Shown here: one piece after another, positions 27,025-36,575 of the stretch | Layout: each line of letters starts with the position of its first letter | Position numbering within the stretch: position 1 is the first letter of the stretch | Source of the DNA: Legionella yabuuchiae | GTDB taxonomy: Bacteria > Pseudomonadota > Gammaproteobacteria > Legionellales > Legionellaceae | Length of the DNA stretch: 64,000 nt | Assembly (NCBI RefSeq): GCF_900640115.1 | Contig: NZ_CAAAIW010000006.1 | Coordinates: 1 to 64,000, forward strand | Direction of reading: 5' to 3' | Made by a program: the position numbers and the translations under genes | The notes under the pieces: generated by a model | Told to the model about the DNA's origin: nothing | What the model saw: only the letters and a program-made list of their open reading frames with translations | The model's database searches: none

Positions 27025-28230
27025 ATGCTAAAGAGGTTAAACGTCTGCAAAACAGTTTTCATGCTTTGTGCGACTTTGATTAGTTATGATATGTGGGCTG
27101 CGGCTGATCCATGGCAAATGAATATGCACAAAGGGGTTACTCCCTTAAGTCATGATATGTACAATATTCATATGGTCGCTATAGTGATCTGCGCCATCAT
27201 TGGAATTGTGGTGTTCGGCGTAATGCTTTATGCATTAATTCATCACCGTAAATCCAAGGGGTATACCCCTGCTGCCTTCCACGACAATACCCGCCTTGAA
27301 ATTATTTGGACCATCATTCCTTTTCTGATTTTATTTGGTCTGGCTATCCCCGCCACAAAAGTACTTATCCGCCTAGAGGATGATAGAGAATCGGATGTAA
27401 CGATTAAAGTGGTTGGTCACCAATGGAAATGGCAATATGAGTATCTTGATCAAGGCATTAGTTATTTCAGTAATTTATCGACGCCTTACGCTCAAATCGC
27501 TAACGAAGAACCCAAGGGTGAATGGTACTTATTAGAAGTGGATCGTGAAGTAGTCGTTCCAATTCACAAAAAAATTCGGTTTCTCGTCACCTCAAACGAT
27601 GTGGTTCATTCTTGGTGGGTGCCTGAGCTAGGCGTTAAGCGCGATGCCATTCCTGGGTTTATGCATGAAGCATGGGCTCGCATTCAAAAACCAGGAGTTT
27701 ACCGCGGACAATGCGCAGAACTATGTGGAATTAACCACGCGTACATGCCCATTGTGGTTCGTGCAGTTACGGATGAAGAGTTTGAACAGTGGGTTGATAA
27801 ACAAAAAAAAGTGGAAGAACAATACAAAGCAACAGAAGATAAACCTGCCGAACAGCGAGTTATGACCCGTGCAGAGCTGATGACGCTAGGCGAAGCAAAA
27901 TATAATTTAATTTGCTCTGCTTGCCACAAACCAGATGGTACTGGACTTCCGCCGATGTATCCTGGTTTAAAAGGCAGTTCAGTCGCCGTTGGCAAACCCA
28001 TTTCTAGACACATCAGTATCGTGCTGGATGGCGTCCCAGGTACCGCGATGCAACCCTACAAGGCGCAATTTACGGATGAGGAAATTGCAGCCATTGTAAC
28101 CTATGAGCGCAATGCCTGGGGTAATAACACGGACGACATTATTCAACCCGCCGAAGTGGCGAAGGTAAGGCAGGGTGAAAACATACAACCGAAAATGGTT
28201 AAAAAAGCTCAAGTTGGAGGTTTAAGATGA
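27025..28230 (+). CDS. coxB: Cytochrome c oxidase subunit II with C-terminal cytochrome c
   Basis: The 401-residue protein has a signal peptide (about 1-26), two membrane helices (about 48-70 and 90-112) and a periplasmic cupredoxin domain with the CuA ligands CAELCGINHAYM (about 230). A fused C-terminal cytochrome c domain holds CSACH (297) and an axial Met in the GTAMQPY region. It takes electrons from a soluble cytochrome and hands them to subunit I. AAGGGGCGGG precedes the ATG. It overlaps coxA by 4 bases. Confidence 0.97.
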   Translation: MLKRLNVCKTVFMLCATLISYDMWAAADPWQMNMHKGVTPLSHDMYNIHMVAIVICAIIGIVVFGVMLYALIHHRKSKGYTPAAFHDNTRLEIIWTIIPFLILFGLAIPATKVLIRLEDDRESDVTIKVVGHQWKWQYEYLDQGISYFSNLSTPYAQIANEEPKGEWYLLEVDREVVVPIHKKIRFLVTSNDVVHSWWVPELGVKRDAIPGFMHEAWARIQKPGVYRGQCAELCGINHAYMPIVVRAVTDEEFEQWVDKQKKVEEQYKATEDKPAEQRVMTRAELMTLGEAKYNLICSACHKPDGTGLPPMYPGLKGSSVAVGKPISRHISIVLDGVPGTAMQPYKAQFTDEEIAAIVTYERNAWGNNTDDIIQPAEVAKVRQGENIQPKMVKKAQVGGLR

Positions 28231-29831
28231 GCCAAGTGCTAACACATGATGATGAACATGAACATCATGGGCCTGAACAAGGCAAAGGGGTGATCGGGTT
28301 TGTAAAGCGTTGGCTTTTTACAACCAACCACAAAGACATTGGCACGCTGTATTTATGGCTTGCTATGAGCAGCTTTTTTGTAGGTGGCGCCATGGCGTTA
28401 GTCATACGCGCGGAGCTCTTTCAACCCGGTAAACTTTTGGTTGACCCCAATTTCTTTAATCAAATGACCACCATGCATGGGTTAATTATGCTGTTTGGAG
28501 TCGTGATGCCGGCATTTACTGGGCTTGCCAACTGGCAGATTCCGATGATGATCGGAGCCCCCGATATGGCATTACCTCGTCTAAATAACTGGAGTTTTTG
28601 GATTTTGCCGTTTGCGTTCGGCCTTTTGCTTTCAACAATGTTTCACAGCGGAGGGGGGCCTAACTTTGGGTGGACGATGTATGCTCCACTATCGACACGA
28701 TACGCTCCTCCCAGCACAGACTTTATGATCTTTTCAGTGCATATGATGGGGCTTTCCTCGATTATGGGGTCAATCAATATTATTGCCACCATTTTAAACA
28801 TGCGTGCCCCAGGCATGACCATGATGCGGTTGCCGATGTTTGTTTGGACTTGGTTAATTACAGCCTTTTTGCTCATTGCCATCATGCCTGTTTTAGCCGG
28901 AGCTGTGACCATGATGTTGGCTGATCGCCACTTCGGTACGAGCTTCTTTGAAGCAGCAGGCGGCGGGGATCCTATATTATTCCAGCATGTATTCTGGTTT
29001 TTTGGTCATCCTGAAGTTTATGTTTTAGTACTTCCTGCGTTTGGCGTCGTTTCGGAAATCATCCCTACCTTCAGCCGGAAACCGCTGTTTGGATATCATT
29101 TTATGGTTTATGCGACGATTAGCATCGCCTTGCTCTCATTCATTGTCTGGGCGCATCATATGTTTACGACGGGTATCCCGTTGGGCGCTGAGTTGTTTTT
29201 CATGTACGCCACCATGTTAATTGCTGTCCCAACGGGAATTAAAGTATTTAACTGGGTGGGAACTATGTTTAAAGGTTCAATGACCTTTGAAACACCGATG
29301 TTATTTGCGGTTGCGTTTGTCTTTTTATTCACAATAGGCGGTTTTACTGGGCTGATGTTGTCATTAGTTCCTGCTGATTATCAGTATCAAGACACTTACT
29401 TTGTAGTAGGACACTTCCATTACGTTCTTGTGCCAGGTGTCATTTTTGCGCTCTTAGGGGCAATCTATTACTGGCTGCCGAAATGGACAGGGCGTATGTA
29501 CAATGAAACCATGGGTAAATGGCATTTTTGGCTGTCTGTGATTTCTGTAAATCTGCTATTTTTCCCCATGCACTTTTTAGGATTAGCTGGAATGCCCCGT
29601 CGAATCCCTGATTATGCCTTGCAGTTTACAAACTTTAATATGATCGTTACTGTCGGTGCTTTCGCTTTTGGTTTGTCGCAGTTACTATTTCTAATTAATG
29701 TGGTTAGAACAGTGCGGGGCCATGGCCTGGAGGTGGATGCCAGGGTGTGGGAAGGTTCTCATGGTTTGGAGTGGACTTTATCATCACCTCCGCCATATCA
29801 CAGTTTCTCAACGCCACCTAAAATCCATTGA
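28227..29831 (+). CDS. coxA: Cytochrome c oxidase subunit I
   Basis: The 534-residue protein has about twelve membrane helices and belongs to the heme-copper oxidase type A family. Visible ligands include TTMHG (heme a), GHPEVYVLVLPAFG (CuB His and cross-linked Tyr), WAHHMFTTG (CuB His pair) and VGHFHYVL (heme a3 and a His). It reduces oxygen and pumps protons. A His-rich N-terminus (HDDEHEHHGPE) is present. It is coupled to coxB by a 4-base overlap and followed after 7 bases by ctaG. Confidence 0.98.
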   Translation: MSQVLTHDDEHEHHGPEQGKGVIGFVKRWLFTTNHKDIGTLYLWLAMSSFFVGGAMALVIRAELFQPGKLLVDPNFFNQMTTMHGLIMLFGVVMPAFTGLANWQIPMMIGAPDMALPRLNNWSFWILPFAFGLLLSTMFHSGGGPNFGWTMYAPLSTRYAPPSTDFMIFSVHMMGLSSIMGSINIIATILNMRAPGMTMMRLPMFVWTWLITAFLLIAIMPVLAGAVTMMLADRHFGTSFFEAAGGGDPILFQHVFWFFGHPEVYVLVLPAFGVVSEIIPTFSRKPLFGYHFMVYATISIALLSFIVWAHHMFTTGIPLGAELFFMYATMLIAVPTGIKVFNWVGTMFKGSMTFETPMLFAVAFVFLFTIGGFTGLMLSLVPADYQYQDTYFVVGHFHYVLVPGVIFALLGAIYYWLPKWTGRMYNETMGKWHFWLSVISVNLLFFPMHFLGLAGMPRRIPDYALQFTNFNMIVTVGAFAFGLSQLLFLINVVRTVRGHGLEVDARVWEGSHGLEWTLSSPPPYHSFSTPPKIH

Positions 29832-29838
29832 GTTGCAT

Positions 29839-30369
29839 ATGGCTGTAAAATCACACACGCGAGTACTGGTGGTGTTGTTTGCTATCGTGATAGGTATGTT
29901 TGGGTTTGGTTTTGCCTTAGTGCCTATTTATAACAGTCTTTGTAAGGCGCTAAATATCAATGGCAAAGTCACCCTTGAAGCGGCGGCATATAATAGTCAT
30001 ACGACCGTTCAGAAAGAGCGAGAAGTGTTGGTTGAATTCGTTGCAACCAATAACAGTGGCATCCCTTGGAATTTTTACCCCAAGGTGCGTAAATTGAGGG
30101 TACATCCAGGTGAAATTGCTAAGCTGTCGTTTTACGCTGAGAACAAAACAAATTACCGGATGACGGTCCAAGCGATTCCAAGTGTAACGCCAGGAATTGC
30201 AGCGAAATATTTAAAAAAGACCGAATGTTTTTGCTTTGTGCAGCAGACATTGAATGGTCATGAGGCCATGGATATGCCCTTGCTATTTCATTTGGATACG
30301 GATTTGCCTGAGCGGATTAAGACCATAACGTTGGCTTATTCCTTATTTGATGTGACGGATCGGGTCTAA
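29839..30369 (+). CDS. ctaG: Cytochrome c oxidase copper-assembly protein CtaG/Cox11
   Basis: The 176-residue protein has one N-terminal membrane helix (VLVVLFAIVIGMFGFGFALVP) and a periplasmic Ig-like copper-binding domain. The Cu(I) motif CFCF lies in KKTECFCFVQQTL. It delivers copper to the CuB site of subunit I. The ATG at 29839 fits the family start; longer frames reach into coxA and are rejected. The place between coxA and ctaE is the common order. Confidence 0.95.
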   Translation: MAVKSHTRVLVVLFAIVIGMFGFGFALVPIYNSLCKALNINGKVTLEAAAYNSHTTVQKEREVLVEFVATNNSGIPWNFYPKVRKLRVHPGEIAKLSFYAENKTNYRMTVQAIPSVTPGIAAKYLKKTECFCFVQQTLNGHEAMDMPLLFHLDTDLPERIKTITLAYSLFDVTDRV

Positions 30370-30538
30370 CCCGCTAACGCATTCAGAGTCTTAAATTAAG
30401 GGGATTGATCCTTGATTTCATCCTTCATTCGGAAGTTTCATCAAGGTGACTTGGTTCAACACAATTCGTTTTTTGTAATTAGATTCGGGAATTCATGTTA
30501 TGAATGACCCCAGATACGACACAGGAGAAAAGAATACT

Positions 30539-31408
30539 ATGGGAGACCACGGCTCTTACTACATTCCCAAACCCAGTCATTGGCCATTGGTCGGTTCCAT
30601 TGGTTTGACGACGATGCTTGTTGGCGCTGGTTCCTGGCTGCATGAAGACTGGTATGGTCCCTATATATTTACTACGGGGTTATTCATTCTGCTGTTTATG
30701 ATGTTTGGCTGGTTTGGCCAAGTTATCTATGAGAACGAAAAAGGCGTCTATGATCTTCAAGTCGATCGTTCTTTTCGATGGGGAATGAGTTGGTTCATTT
30801 TTTCTGAGGTTTGTTTCTTTGGTGCATTTTTCGGCGCGCTATTCTTTTCTCGCTATTGGTCTGTGCCGATGTTAGGTGGGGAAGTACATCCAATAACCCA
30901 TTATACACTTTGGCCTAATTTTGAAGCGACCTGGCCACTGCTTCAAAACCCAAATAATCAAATATTTGTCGGCGCTAAAGAAGGCATGGGTGCTTGGGGC
31001 CTCGCAGCTATTAACACGTTGATCTTATTAACCTCCGGAGCCACCATCACTTGGGCACACTGGGCATTGAAATACAATAAGCGTCGTCAACTTGATATTG
31101 GCTTAGCTTGTACCATAGGCCTTGGGATTTTGTTTTTGTTCCTACAGGCGCATGAATACTATGAAGCCTATACAGAAATGAATTTAACATTGGATGCTGG
31201 AATTTATGGTACAACTTTTTTTATGTTAACAGGCTTTCATGGCTTACATGTGACCATAGGTACCATTATTCTAATTGTTATTTTAGGTCGCTCTCTAAAG
31301 GGACATTTTACGCCAGAACGCCACTTTGCCTTTGAAGCTGCAGCCTGGTATTGGCACTTTGTGGATGTGGTGTGGTTATTCTTATTTATTCTCGTCTACT
31401 GGTTATAG
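30539..31408 (+). CDS. ctaE: Cytochrome c oxidase subunit III
   Basis: The protein has 289 residues from the ATG at 30539, with GGAG upstream; an ATG 13 codons earlier (30500) is also possible. The start GDHGSYYIPKPSHWP matches subunit III proteins. It has seven membrane helices, with the motifs WGMSWFIFSEVCFFGAFFGA, TGFHGLHV and WYWHFVDVVWLFLF. It stabilises the proton uptake side of subunit I. No SURF1, ctaA or ctaB genes follow in the window; a mobile repeat comes next. Confidence 0.96.
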   Translation: MGDHGSYYIPKPSHWPLVGSIGLTTMLVGAGSWLHEDWYGPYIFTTGLFILLFMMFGWFGQVIYENEKGVYDLQVDRSFRWGMSWFIFSEVCFFGAFFGALFFSRYWSVPMLGGEVHPITHYTLWPNFEATWPLLQNPNNQIFVGAKEGMGAWGLAAINTLILLTSGATITWAHWALKYNKRRQLDIGLACTIGLGILFLFLQAHEYYEAYTEMNLTLDAGIYGTTFFMLTGFHGLHVTIGTIILIVILGRSLKGHFTPERHFAFEAAAWYWHFVDVVWLFLFILVYWL

Positions 31409-31411
31409 CCT

Positions 31412-31573
31412 TATACCCAAGATACTTTAAATGGCGCTATTTTAGGAGAACTGATTTTTTTGTTAAACGTTAAGAAAAAAATTGATAGCAGTCCTATCGG
31501 CAAACGTTTTTCTAAACGCTTGGGCGGAAAAAGTATCAGCATAACTATCGCATTTTAAAGTATTTTGGGTATA
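31412..31573. repeat. Palindromic mobile repeat, family 1, copy A (MITE-like)
   Basis: The ends are near-perfect inverted repeats: TATACCCAAGATACTTTAAA on the left, and CATTTTAAAGTATTTTGGG followed by TATA on the right. The 162-bp interior has no coding potential but contains AACGTTTTTCTAAACGCTTGG and GCGGAAAAAGTATC. The right half is repeated at 37518-37578. It lies just after ctaE and may end that transcript. Confidence 0.75.
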
Positions 31574-31618
31574 TAGTAGATAAGTAATATGGTGAATCAA
31601 TAAATTTTGGAGACATCT

Positions 31619-31888
31619 ATGAAACGACTTTTCTTGTTATTTACTGCGTTATTTTGTTTTTCAACATGGACCTATGCAGATGCTCATGAAACCAACGGCC
31701 AAGATCCTGCGGCAATAGGCAACAATACCGTTCCCTCCGCCAATACTCAAAATGATAATGCACAAGCAGCGGAACAGGAAGATAACCAAGATGATGGTGA
31801 TGAAGACCGTGACGGTGATGAAGCTGATCCGGCGAACGACCCTGATCCTGAAGCGGATGTTGGCACCCCTTCTTCACAACCAACTTAA
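31619..31888 (+). CDS. Small acidic secreted protein, unknown function
   Basis: From the ATG at 31619, with GGAG six bases before it, the product has 89 residues. A signal peptide (LFLLFTALFCFSTWTYA, with cleavage near AYADA-like residues) is followed by a low-complexity tail of about 65 residues that is very rich in Asp and Glu (DDGDEDRDGDEADP, then PDPEADVG). It is probably disordered and may bind cations in the periplasm. No family is recognised. Confidence 0.6.
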   Translation: MKRLFLLFTALFCFSTWTYADAHETNGQDPAAIGNNTVPSANTQNDNAQAAEQEDNQDDGDEDRDGDEADPANDPDPEADVGTPSSQPT

Positions 31889-31955
31889 TTAGTTCGCCAG
31901 GATTTCCTGTCGGAAGCTTAGCTAATAATCCCTTCAAGAACTTATCTTCACAGCA

Positions 31956-31974
31956 CCCCGGACTTGATCCGGGG
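31956..31974. terminator. Hairpin between convergent genes
   Basis: CCCCGGA-CTTGA-TCCGGGG is a perfect 7-bp GC-rich hairpin between the acidic protein gene and the convergent MFS gene. No clear T-run follows on either strand, so it may be a dispersed palindromic repeat instead of an intrinsic terminator. Confidence 0.4.
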
Positions 31975-32034
31975 AAATTAGCTAGAGATTATGCGCAGAG
32001 CTACTGGCGTGCTTGTTACTGAGATCTGGTTCGC

Positions 32035-33276
32035 TTATGGTTTACCGCTTTCCACACTTTCTTCTCCACGAGGATCAAGCTCAAATAAAATGGGCGAAGT
32101 TTGTGGCATGGAGATAAAATTTTCTTCCTGCGGTAACGCGGGTTTTTGGGCTTTTCTTACAATTAAGATAGGAATAGTCATTGCGCAAATGGTTATAAAA
32201 TAAAGAAACAACCCTCGCTCGCCAAAAAATCCAATAAATATTGGTGCAATCAACGGACCTATCATGGCGCCAATGCTATAAGTCAGTAATAGGCTTTGCG
32301 TTCCGGCGACTAAATCCGAGGTATTCAGAGCCTCACAAGCCTGTGTAATACTGATGGGATATAGGGTAAAGGTTAACCCCCCAAAAGACGCCATGAGTAA
32401 AAAAAACAACCCGTTCATTTGTGGATGAATCAGAAGAATAGCGAATGAGATAGCAATGGCCGCAGCCGAAATCACAATTAAAACTAAGCGGCGTTCCACA
32501 ATATCCGATAATTTGCCTACCGGGTATTGTAATAACATCCCACCAATAATAATGGCAAACATATAATTAGCGACCGCAGCGTTTGAATGAAACGCATGAC
32601 TTAAAAAAGACGGCATAAGCCCGTAAGTGCTTCCCATGATTAATCCGGAAATAAAACACCCCAGTACCCCAGAAGCGGATATACTGAACAGTTTTTTAAA
32701 ACTTAAAGTGGATGGCTCGTCATATTGTGGCGAACGCACTTTCGTCATGGATAAAGGAATGATGGACAATGAGCACAGCATGGAGGTGATGGAGAATAAA
32801 AGCATCGTTTGCGGATCACCTAAGTTTAAGAAAAACTGCCCTAAGCTTTGCCCTGCATAAAAGGTAATCATATACAACGCTAATACCTGGCCACGATTCG
32901 CTGGGGTGCTCTTACACAGTAACCAGCTTTCAATGACTACAAAGAGACCCGCACTGGCAAAACCCGCAATAAACCGTAGCACCATCCAGAGCCATGGGTT
33001 ATAAATTAAGCCGTGTAAAAGACAGGTAATAGCGAGAGTGGATGAAAACGCAGAAAACGCGCGGATGTGACCAACGCGCGTGATGAACCGCTCAATACGA
33101 AATGACCCTGTTACCAATCCAGCATAAAACACGCCAGTTAGTGCGCCTATCATAATGGGTGGCGCATGATTTAAGGTCATTACTAATGCCAACAAAGTAG
33201 AAAAAAATCCAGCGCCTAAAATAAATAAAAATAAACTTAACAACGGTGCAAAGGTCTCGGTAATCACTTGTAACAT
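32035..33276 (-). CDS. MFS transporter (YcaD-like)
   Basis: The 413-residue protein has about twelve membrane helices. The layout resembles YcaD/YfkF-type major facilitator proteins, with ITRVGHIRAFSAFSS between helices 2 and 3, and FVVIESWLLCKSTPANRGQVLALYM, a helix 4-5 loop typical of that group. The substrate is unknown. It is divergent from ubiE with a 78-base gap that must hold both promoters. The C-terminal tail is soluble and acidic. Confidence 0.88.
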   Translation of the reverse strand: MLQVITETFAPLLSLFLFILGAGFFSTLLALVMTLNHAPPIMIGALTGVFYAGLVTGSFRIERFITRVGHIRAFSAFSSTLAITCLLHGLIYNPWLWMVLRFIAGFASAGLFVVIESWLLCKSTPANRGQVLALYMITFYAGQSLGQFFLNLGDPQTMLLFSITSMLCSLSIIPLSMTKVRSPQYDEPSTLSFKKLFSISASGVLGCFISGLIMGSTYGLMPSFLSHAFHSNAAVANYMFAIIIGGMLLQYPVGKLSDIVERRLVLIVISAAAIAISFAILLIHPQMNGLFFLLMASFGGLTFTLYPISITQACEALNTSDLVAGTQSLLLTYSIGAMIGPLIAPIFIGFFGERGLFLYFITICAMTIPILIVRKAQKPALPQEENFISMPQTSPILFELDPRGEESVESGKP

Positions 33277-33354
33277 AATGTTCTCGACTTAAAAACTGAT
33301 TTTTATTAGGGAATCAGTTAATATAAACTACTTTTTTATTCAAATTACATCAGC

Positions 33355-34107
33355 ATGAGCGAACAGCAAAAAAAAACTCACTTTGGTTATCAAACGGTAG
33401 CATGGGAAGATAAAGAAAAAAAGGTTGGCGAAGTATTTAAGTCCGTGGCGAATCGCTATGACTTGATGAACGACCTCATGTCCCTTGGTGTGCATCGCTT
33501 ATGGAAACGCTTTACCGTTGAGGTGAGTCGAGTCCAGGCGGGTTATTCCGTACTGGATTTGGCTGGCGGTACAGGTGATTTAACCCGCTTATTTTTAAAG
33601 CGGGTGGGTGATACTGGGCGAGTTGTTCTCGCCGATATCAATGCCTCTATGCTTGAGGTTGGACGAGATAGATTGCTTGATGAAGGGTTGTATGGAAATC
33701 TTGAGTTGGTTCAGGCTAATGCTGAATCCTTGCCCTTTGAAGACAATTCTTTTCATTGCATTACGATTGCTTTTGGTCTAAGAAATGTTACCGATAAAGA
33801 CGCGGCACTTCAGTCTATATATCGCGTTTGTAAACCAGGCGGTCAAATAATGATTTTAGAATTTTCAACGCCTACGCTGCCAGGACTAAAGCCGATATAC
33901 GATTGGTATTCATTTAATATTTTACCAAAGTTAGGTCAGTTATTTGCAAAGGATGCCTCAAGTTACCAATATCTTGCCGAATCAATTCGCATGCATCCTA
34001 ACCAAGTAAATTTAAAACAAATGATTGAAGCAGCTGGGTTTGAAGATTGTCGGTATTACAACCTGACTGGCGGTATCGTTGCGTTGCATATCGCCCATAA
34101 ATATTGA
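33355..34107 (+). CDS. ubiE: Demethylmenaquinone/ubiquinone C-methyltransferase UbiE
   Basis: The 250-residue SAM-dependent methyltransferase catalyses C-methylation in ubiquinone (and menaquinone) synthesis. It has [24 protein letters not shown], the SAM motif [12 protein letters not shown] (about 65-76) and the family segment [12 protein letters not shown]. The length matches E. coli UbiE. It is followed after 7 bases by ubiJ and then ubiB, the standard ubi order. Confidence 0.98.
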   Translation: MSEQQKKTHFGYQTVAWEDKEKKVGEVFKSVANRYDLMNDLMSLGVHRLWKRFTVEVSRVQAGYSVLDLAGGTGDLTRLFLKRVGDTGRVVLADINASMLEVGRDRLLDEGLYGNLELVQANAESLPFEDNSFHCITIAFGLRNVTDKDAALQSIYRVCKPGGQIMILEFSTPTLPGLKPIYDWYSFNILPKLGQLFAKDASSYQYLAESIRMHPNQVNLKQMIEAAGFEDCRYYNLTGGIVALHIAHKY

Positions 34108-34114
34108 GAAGCCT

Positions 34115-34732
34115 ATGATTAAGACGTATACACTTAAAGGATTACAAACAGCTATAAATCATGCTTTGTCACTGGATGAGGCCAGTGCCGCACGTATCAG
34201 TGCCTTGCAGGGAAAGGTCTTAAAGGTGATAATTAATCCCCTTAAGGTCAGCTTTTTTATCTCATTTTCAGGAACGAAGTTACAACTGCATGATTTTCCC
34301 CCTAGCGAAGTCAATACAATCATTGAAAGCAGCCCGCTAGGCTTGATCCGGCTGAGTCTGTTACCCGCCTCGAAAGTACGTTCGCTTTTTAATGATCAAA
34401 TAAAACTCACAGGCGACACTGAGCTGGGGCAGCAAGTAAAACAATTGTTTGATGAGCTCGATATCGATTGGGAGGGGCATTTGGCCCAGTTCACTGGCGA
34501 TGTTGTGGCGTATCAGCTGGGTTCTTTCATCCGTAAAGGGCAGGAGTTCACGGCATATGTTAGTTCATCTATGCAGCAGAATTTGACCGAATACCTTCAA
34601 GAAGAAGTAAAATGCTTTCCACCAGCAGAAGAGGTTGAAGATTTTTGCAAAGATGTAGACGAGTTATTATTGGATGTTGAACGATTGACTGCACAAGTGA
34701 ACCAACTAATGGCTGACCATGAAAAAGATTAA
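34115..34732 (+). CDS. ubiJ: Ubiquinone biosynthesis accessory factor UbiJ
   Basis: The 205-residue protein has an SCP2-type lipid-binding domain (about 20-120, with LKVSFFISFSGTKLQLHDF) and a C-terminal helical tail (EEVEDFCKDVDELLLDVERLT). UbiJ forms a cytosolic ubiquinone assembly complex with UbiK and others and presents the lipid intermediates. The ATG at 34115 is preferred to an upstream in-frame start inside ubiE. It overlaps ubiB by 14 bases. Confidence 0.92.
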   Translation: MIKTYTLKGLQTAINHALSLDEASAARISALQGKVLKVIINPLKVSFFISFSGTKLQLHDFPPSEVNTIIESSPLGLIRLSLLPASKVRSLFNDQIKLTGDTELGQQVKQLFDELDIDWEGHLAQFTGDVVAYQLGSFIRKGQEFTAYVSSSMQQNLTEYLQEEVKCFPPAEEVEDFCKDVDELLLDVERLTAQVNQLMADHEKD

Positions 34733-36392
34733 ACAAGCTCTTCGTGTCATAAAAATCAACTACATTCTTGCCAAAAATGGTTTGGATCGCGTCGTAGTTA
34801 GTATTCCACTGTTTGCGCCGTTGAGTTTTATTGTTTACTTAAATCCTTGGAACTGGTTTCGGAAAACAAAATTCACTCGCGGCGAAGCGCTCAGAAAAAC
34901 GCTAGAAGAGCTAGGGCCTATTTTTGTTAAATTTGGTCAGGCATTATCAACTCGACCAGACATATTGCCGGTAGATATTGCCATTGAATTGGCAAAATTG
35001 CAGGATAGAGTGCCCCCTTTTCCAAGTGACTCTGCACTAGCAATCATTGAAGCCACTTTTGGTTTACCGGCATCCGAACTGTTTAAAACATTTGATGAGC
35101 ATGTTCTGGCTTCCGCATCGATTGCTCAGGTTCATGCAGCGACGTTAAACAGTGGCGAAGACGTGGTGGTAAAAATACTGCGTCCAGGGATTAAGCCGAT
35201 TATTGAACAAGACCTAGGGATACTTCATTTTATAGCAAGTTTGGCCGATCGGTACTGGGCTGAGAGCAGTCGCTATAAACCTAAAGAAATCGTCAATGAA
35301 TTTGAACGCAATCTTCTTAATGAATTAAATCTGCAGCGAGAAGCTGCGAATGCAGCACAACTGCGCCGTAATTTTCAGAATTCGCATCTGCTGTATATAC
35401 CTGAAGTGTATTGGGATTATGTGCGTGAAAACGTGATGGTCATGGAACGCATTTATGGTATTCCTGTAACCGATATTGCGACATTAAAAAAATACAACGT
35501 CAATTTAAAAAAACTAGCCGAACGTGGGGTAGAAATATTTTTCACCCAGGTGTTTCGCGATTGTTTTTTTCATGCGGATATGCATCCTGGAAATATATTT
35601 GTGTCCTATCAGAATCCCCAAGATCCCCAATACCTTTGTATTGATTTTGGCATCGTTGGCACCCTGGATGAAAAAGATAAAAACTACTTAGCACAAAACT
35701 TATTGGCCTTCTTTAATCGCGATTATCATCGTGTGGCAGAGCTTCATGTTGAATCGGGATGGGTGGCGCGTGATACCAGAGTTCATGAGTTTGAGAGTGA
35801 TATTCGTATGGTCTGTGAGCCTATTTTCGAAAAACCATTGAAAGACATTTCTTTTGCGCTAGTGGTGTTACAGTTATTTCAAGTGGCTCGTCGTTTCAAG
35901 ATGGAGGTTCAGCCGCAATTGGTATTGTTGCAGAAAACCTTATTGGCCATTGAAGGGCTAGGAAGGCAATTGTATCCAAAATTAGATTTATGGACGACGG
36001 CCAAACCTTTCTTGGAAGACTGGGTAGAAAAACAGCTTGGACCAAAGGCATTGTTAGGGCATATTAAAAACAACTGGCCATTTTTTGTGGAGCAACTTCC
36101 TTATATGCCTCGATTATTAAATGATGTTTTGAAACTTAATAAACAGTTATATCGTAAACGTCTCGAGAGCGATAACGAACCAAATGTGAAGCTCAGTTAT
36201 AAGACGGGTTGGTATAAAGGCATAGGTGTTGGAATTTTTTCCGCGATGCTTTTGTTTGGTTTAGTCTATTATTTAGATTGGTTGTCTGATGAACAAATTG
36301 TTCCGGTCGCATTAGGGGCTGCTTTAGGCGGTGGCGTAGTGGCTTTACTGAATCGCAAACGTAAATCTAAAAAAAGCGAGTATACTTTCTAG
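34719..36392 (+). CDS. ubiB: Ubiquinone biosynthesis atypical kinase UbiB
   Basis: The 557-residue ABC1/ADCK-type protein has the KxGQ motif in VKFGQALSTRPDILP (about 66-80), an Ala-rich nucleotide loop region ASIAQVHAATL, VVVKILRPG with the ATP-binding Lys, the catalytic FFHADMHPGNIFV and the metal-binding CIDFGIVGTL. Two membrane helices lie near the C-terminus. It supports lipid handling in ubiquinone synthesis through ATPase activity. The gene closes the ubiE-ubiJ-ubiB set and is followed after 21 bases by tatA. Confidence 0.97.
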   Translation: MKKIKQALRVIKINYILAKNGLDRVVVSIPLFAPLSFIVYLNPWNWFRKTKFTRGEALRKTLEELGPIFVKFGQALSTRPDILPVDIAIELAKLQDRVPPFPSDSALAIIEATFGLPASELFKTFDEHVLASASIAQVHAATLNSGEDVVVKILRPGIKPIIEQDLGILHFIASLADRYWAESSRYKPKEIVNEFERNLLNELNLQREAANAAQLRRNFQNSHLLYIPEVYWDYVRENVMVMERIYGIPVTDIATLKKYNVNLKKLAERGVEIFFTQVFRDCFFHADMHPGNIFVSYQNPQDPQYLCIDFGIVGTLDEKDKNYLAQNLLAFFNRDYHRVAELHVESGWVARDTRVHEFESDIRMVCEPIFEKPLKDISFALVVLQLFQVARRFKMEVQPQLVLLQKTLLAIEGLGRQLYPKLDLWTTAKPFLEDWVEKQLGPKALLGHIKNNWPFFVEQLPYMPRLLNDVLKLNKQLYRKRLESDNEPNVKLSYKTGWYKGIGVGIFSAMLLFGLVYYLDWLSDEQIVPVALGAALGGGVVALLNRKRKSKKSEYTF

Positions 36393-36413
36393 GTTTAAAA
36401 ATTAGGGGGAATC

Positions 36414-36575
36414 ATGGGATTAGGTGGGATAAGTCCGTTGTCGCTGATTTTAATTTTATTGATCGTCGTGGCATTATTTGGCACCAGTAAACTTAAAAGT
36501 TTAGGGTCGGATTTGGGCGCTGCACTCAAGAATTTTCGGCGCGAACTGCATGAAGACGACAATAAAAAAGAATGA
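36414..36575 (+). CDS. tatA: Sec-independent translocase protein TatA
   Basis: This short gene encodes 53 residues: an N-terminal hydrophobic segment (LILILLIVVALFGTSKL), an amphipathic helix (SLGSDLGAALKNFRREL) and an acidic-basic tail. The FG and LGxxxGxxLKxF pattern identifies TatA. It would form the twin-arginine pore. AGGGGGAA precedes the ATG. The stop overlaps the tatB start by 4 bases. Confidence 0.95.
   Translation: MGLGGISPLSLILILLIVVALFGTSKLKSLGSDLGAALKNFRRELHEDDNKKE

Noticed and set aside
29698-29838. Longer start for ctaG reaching into coxA
   Set aside because: The added residues are an out-of-frame reading of coxA, and the family start coincides with the ATG at 29839.
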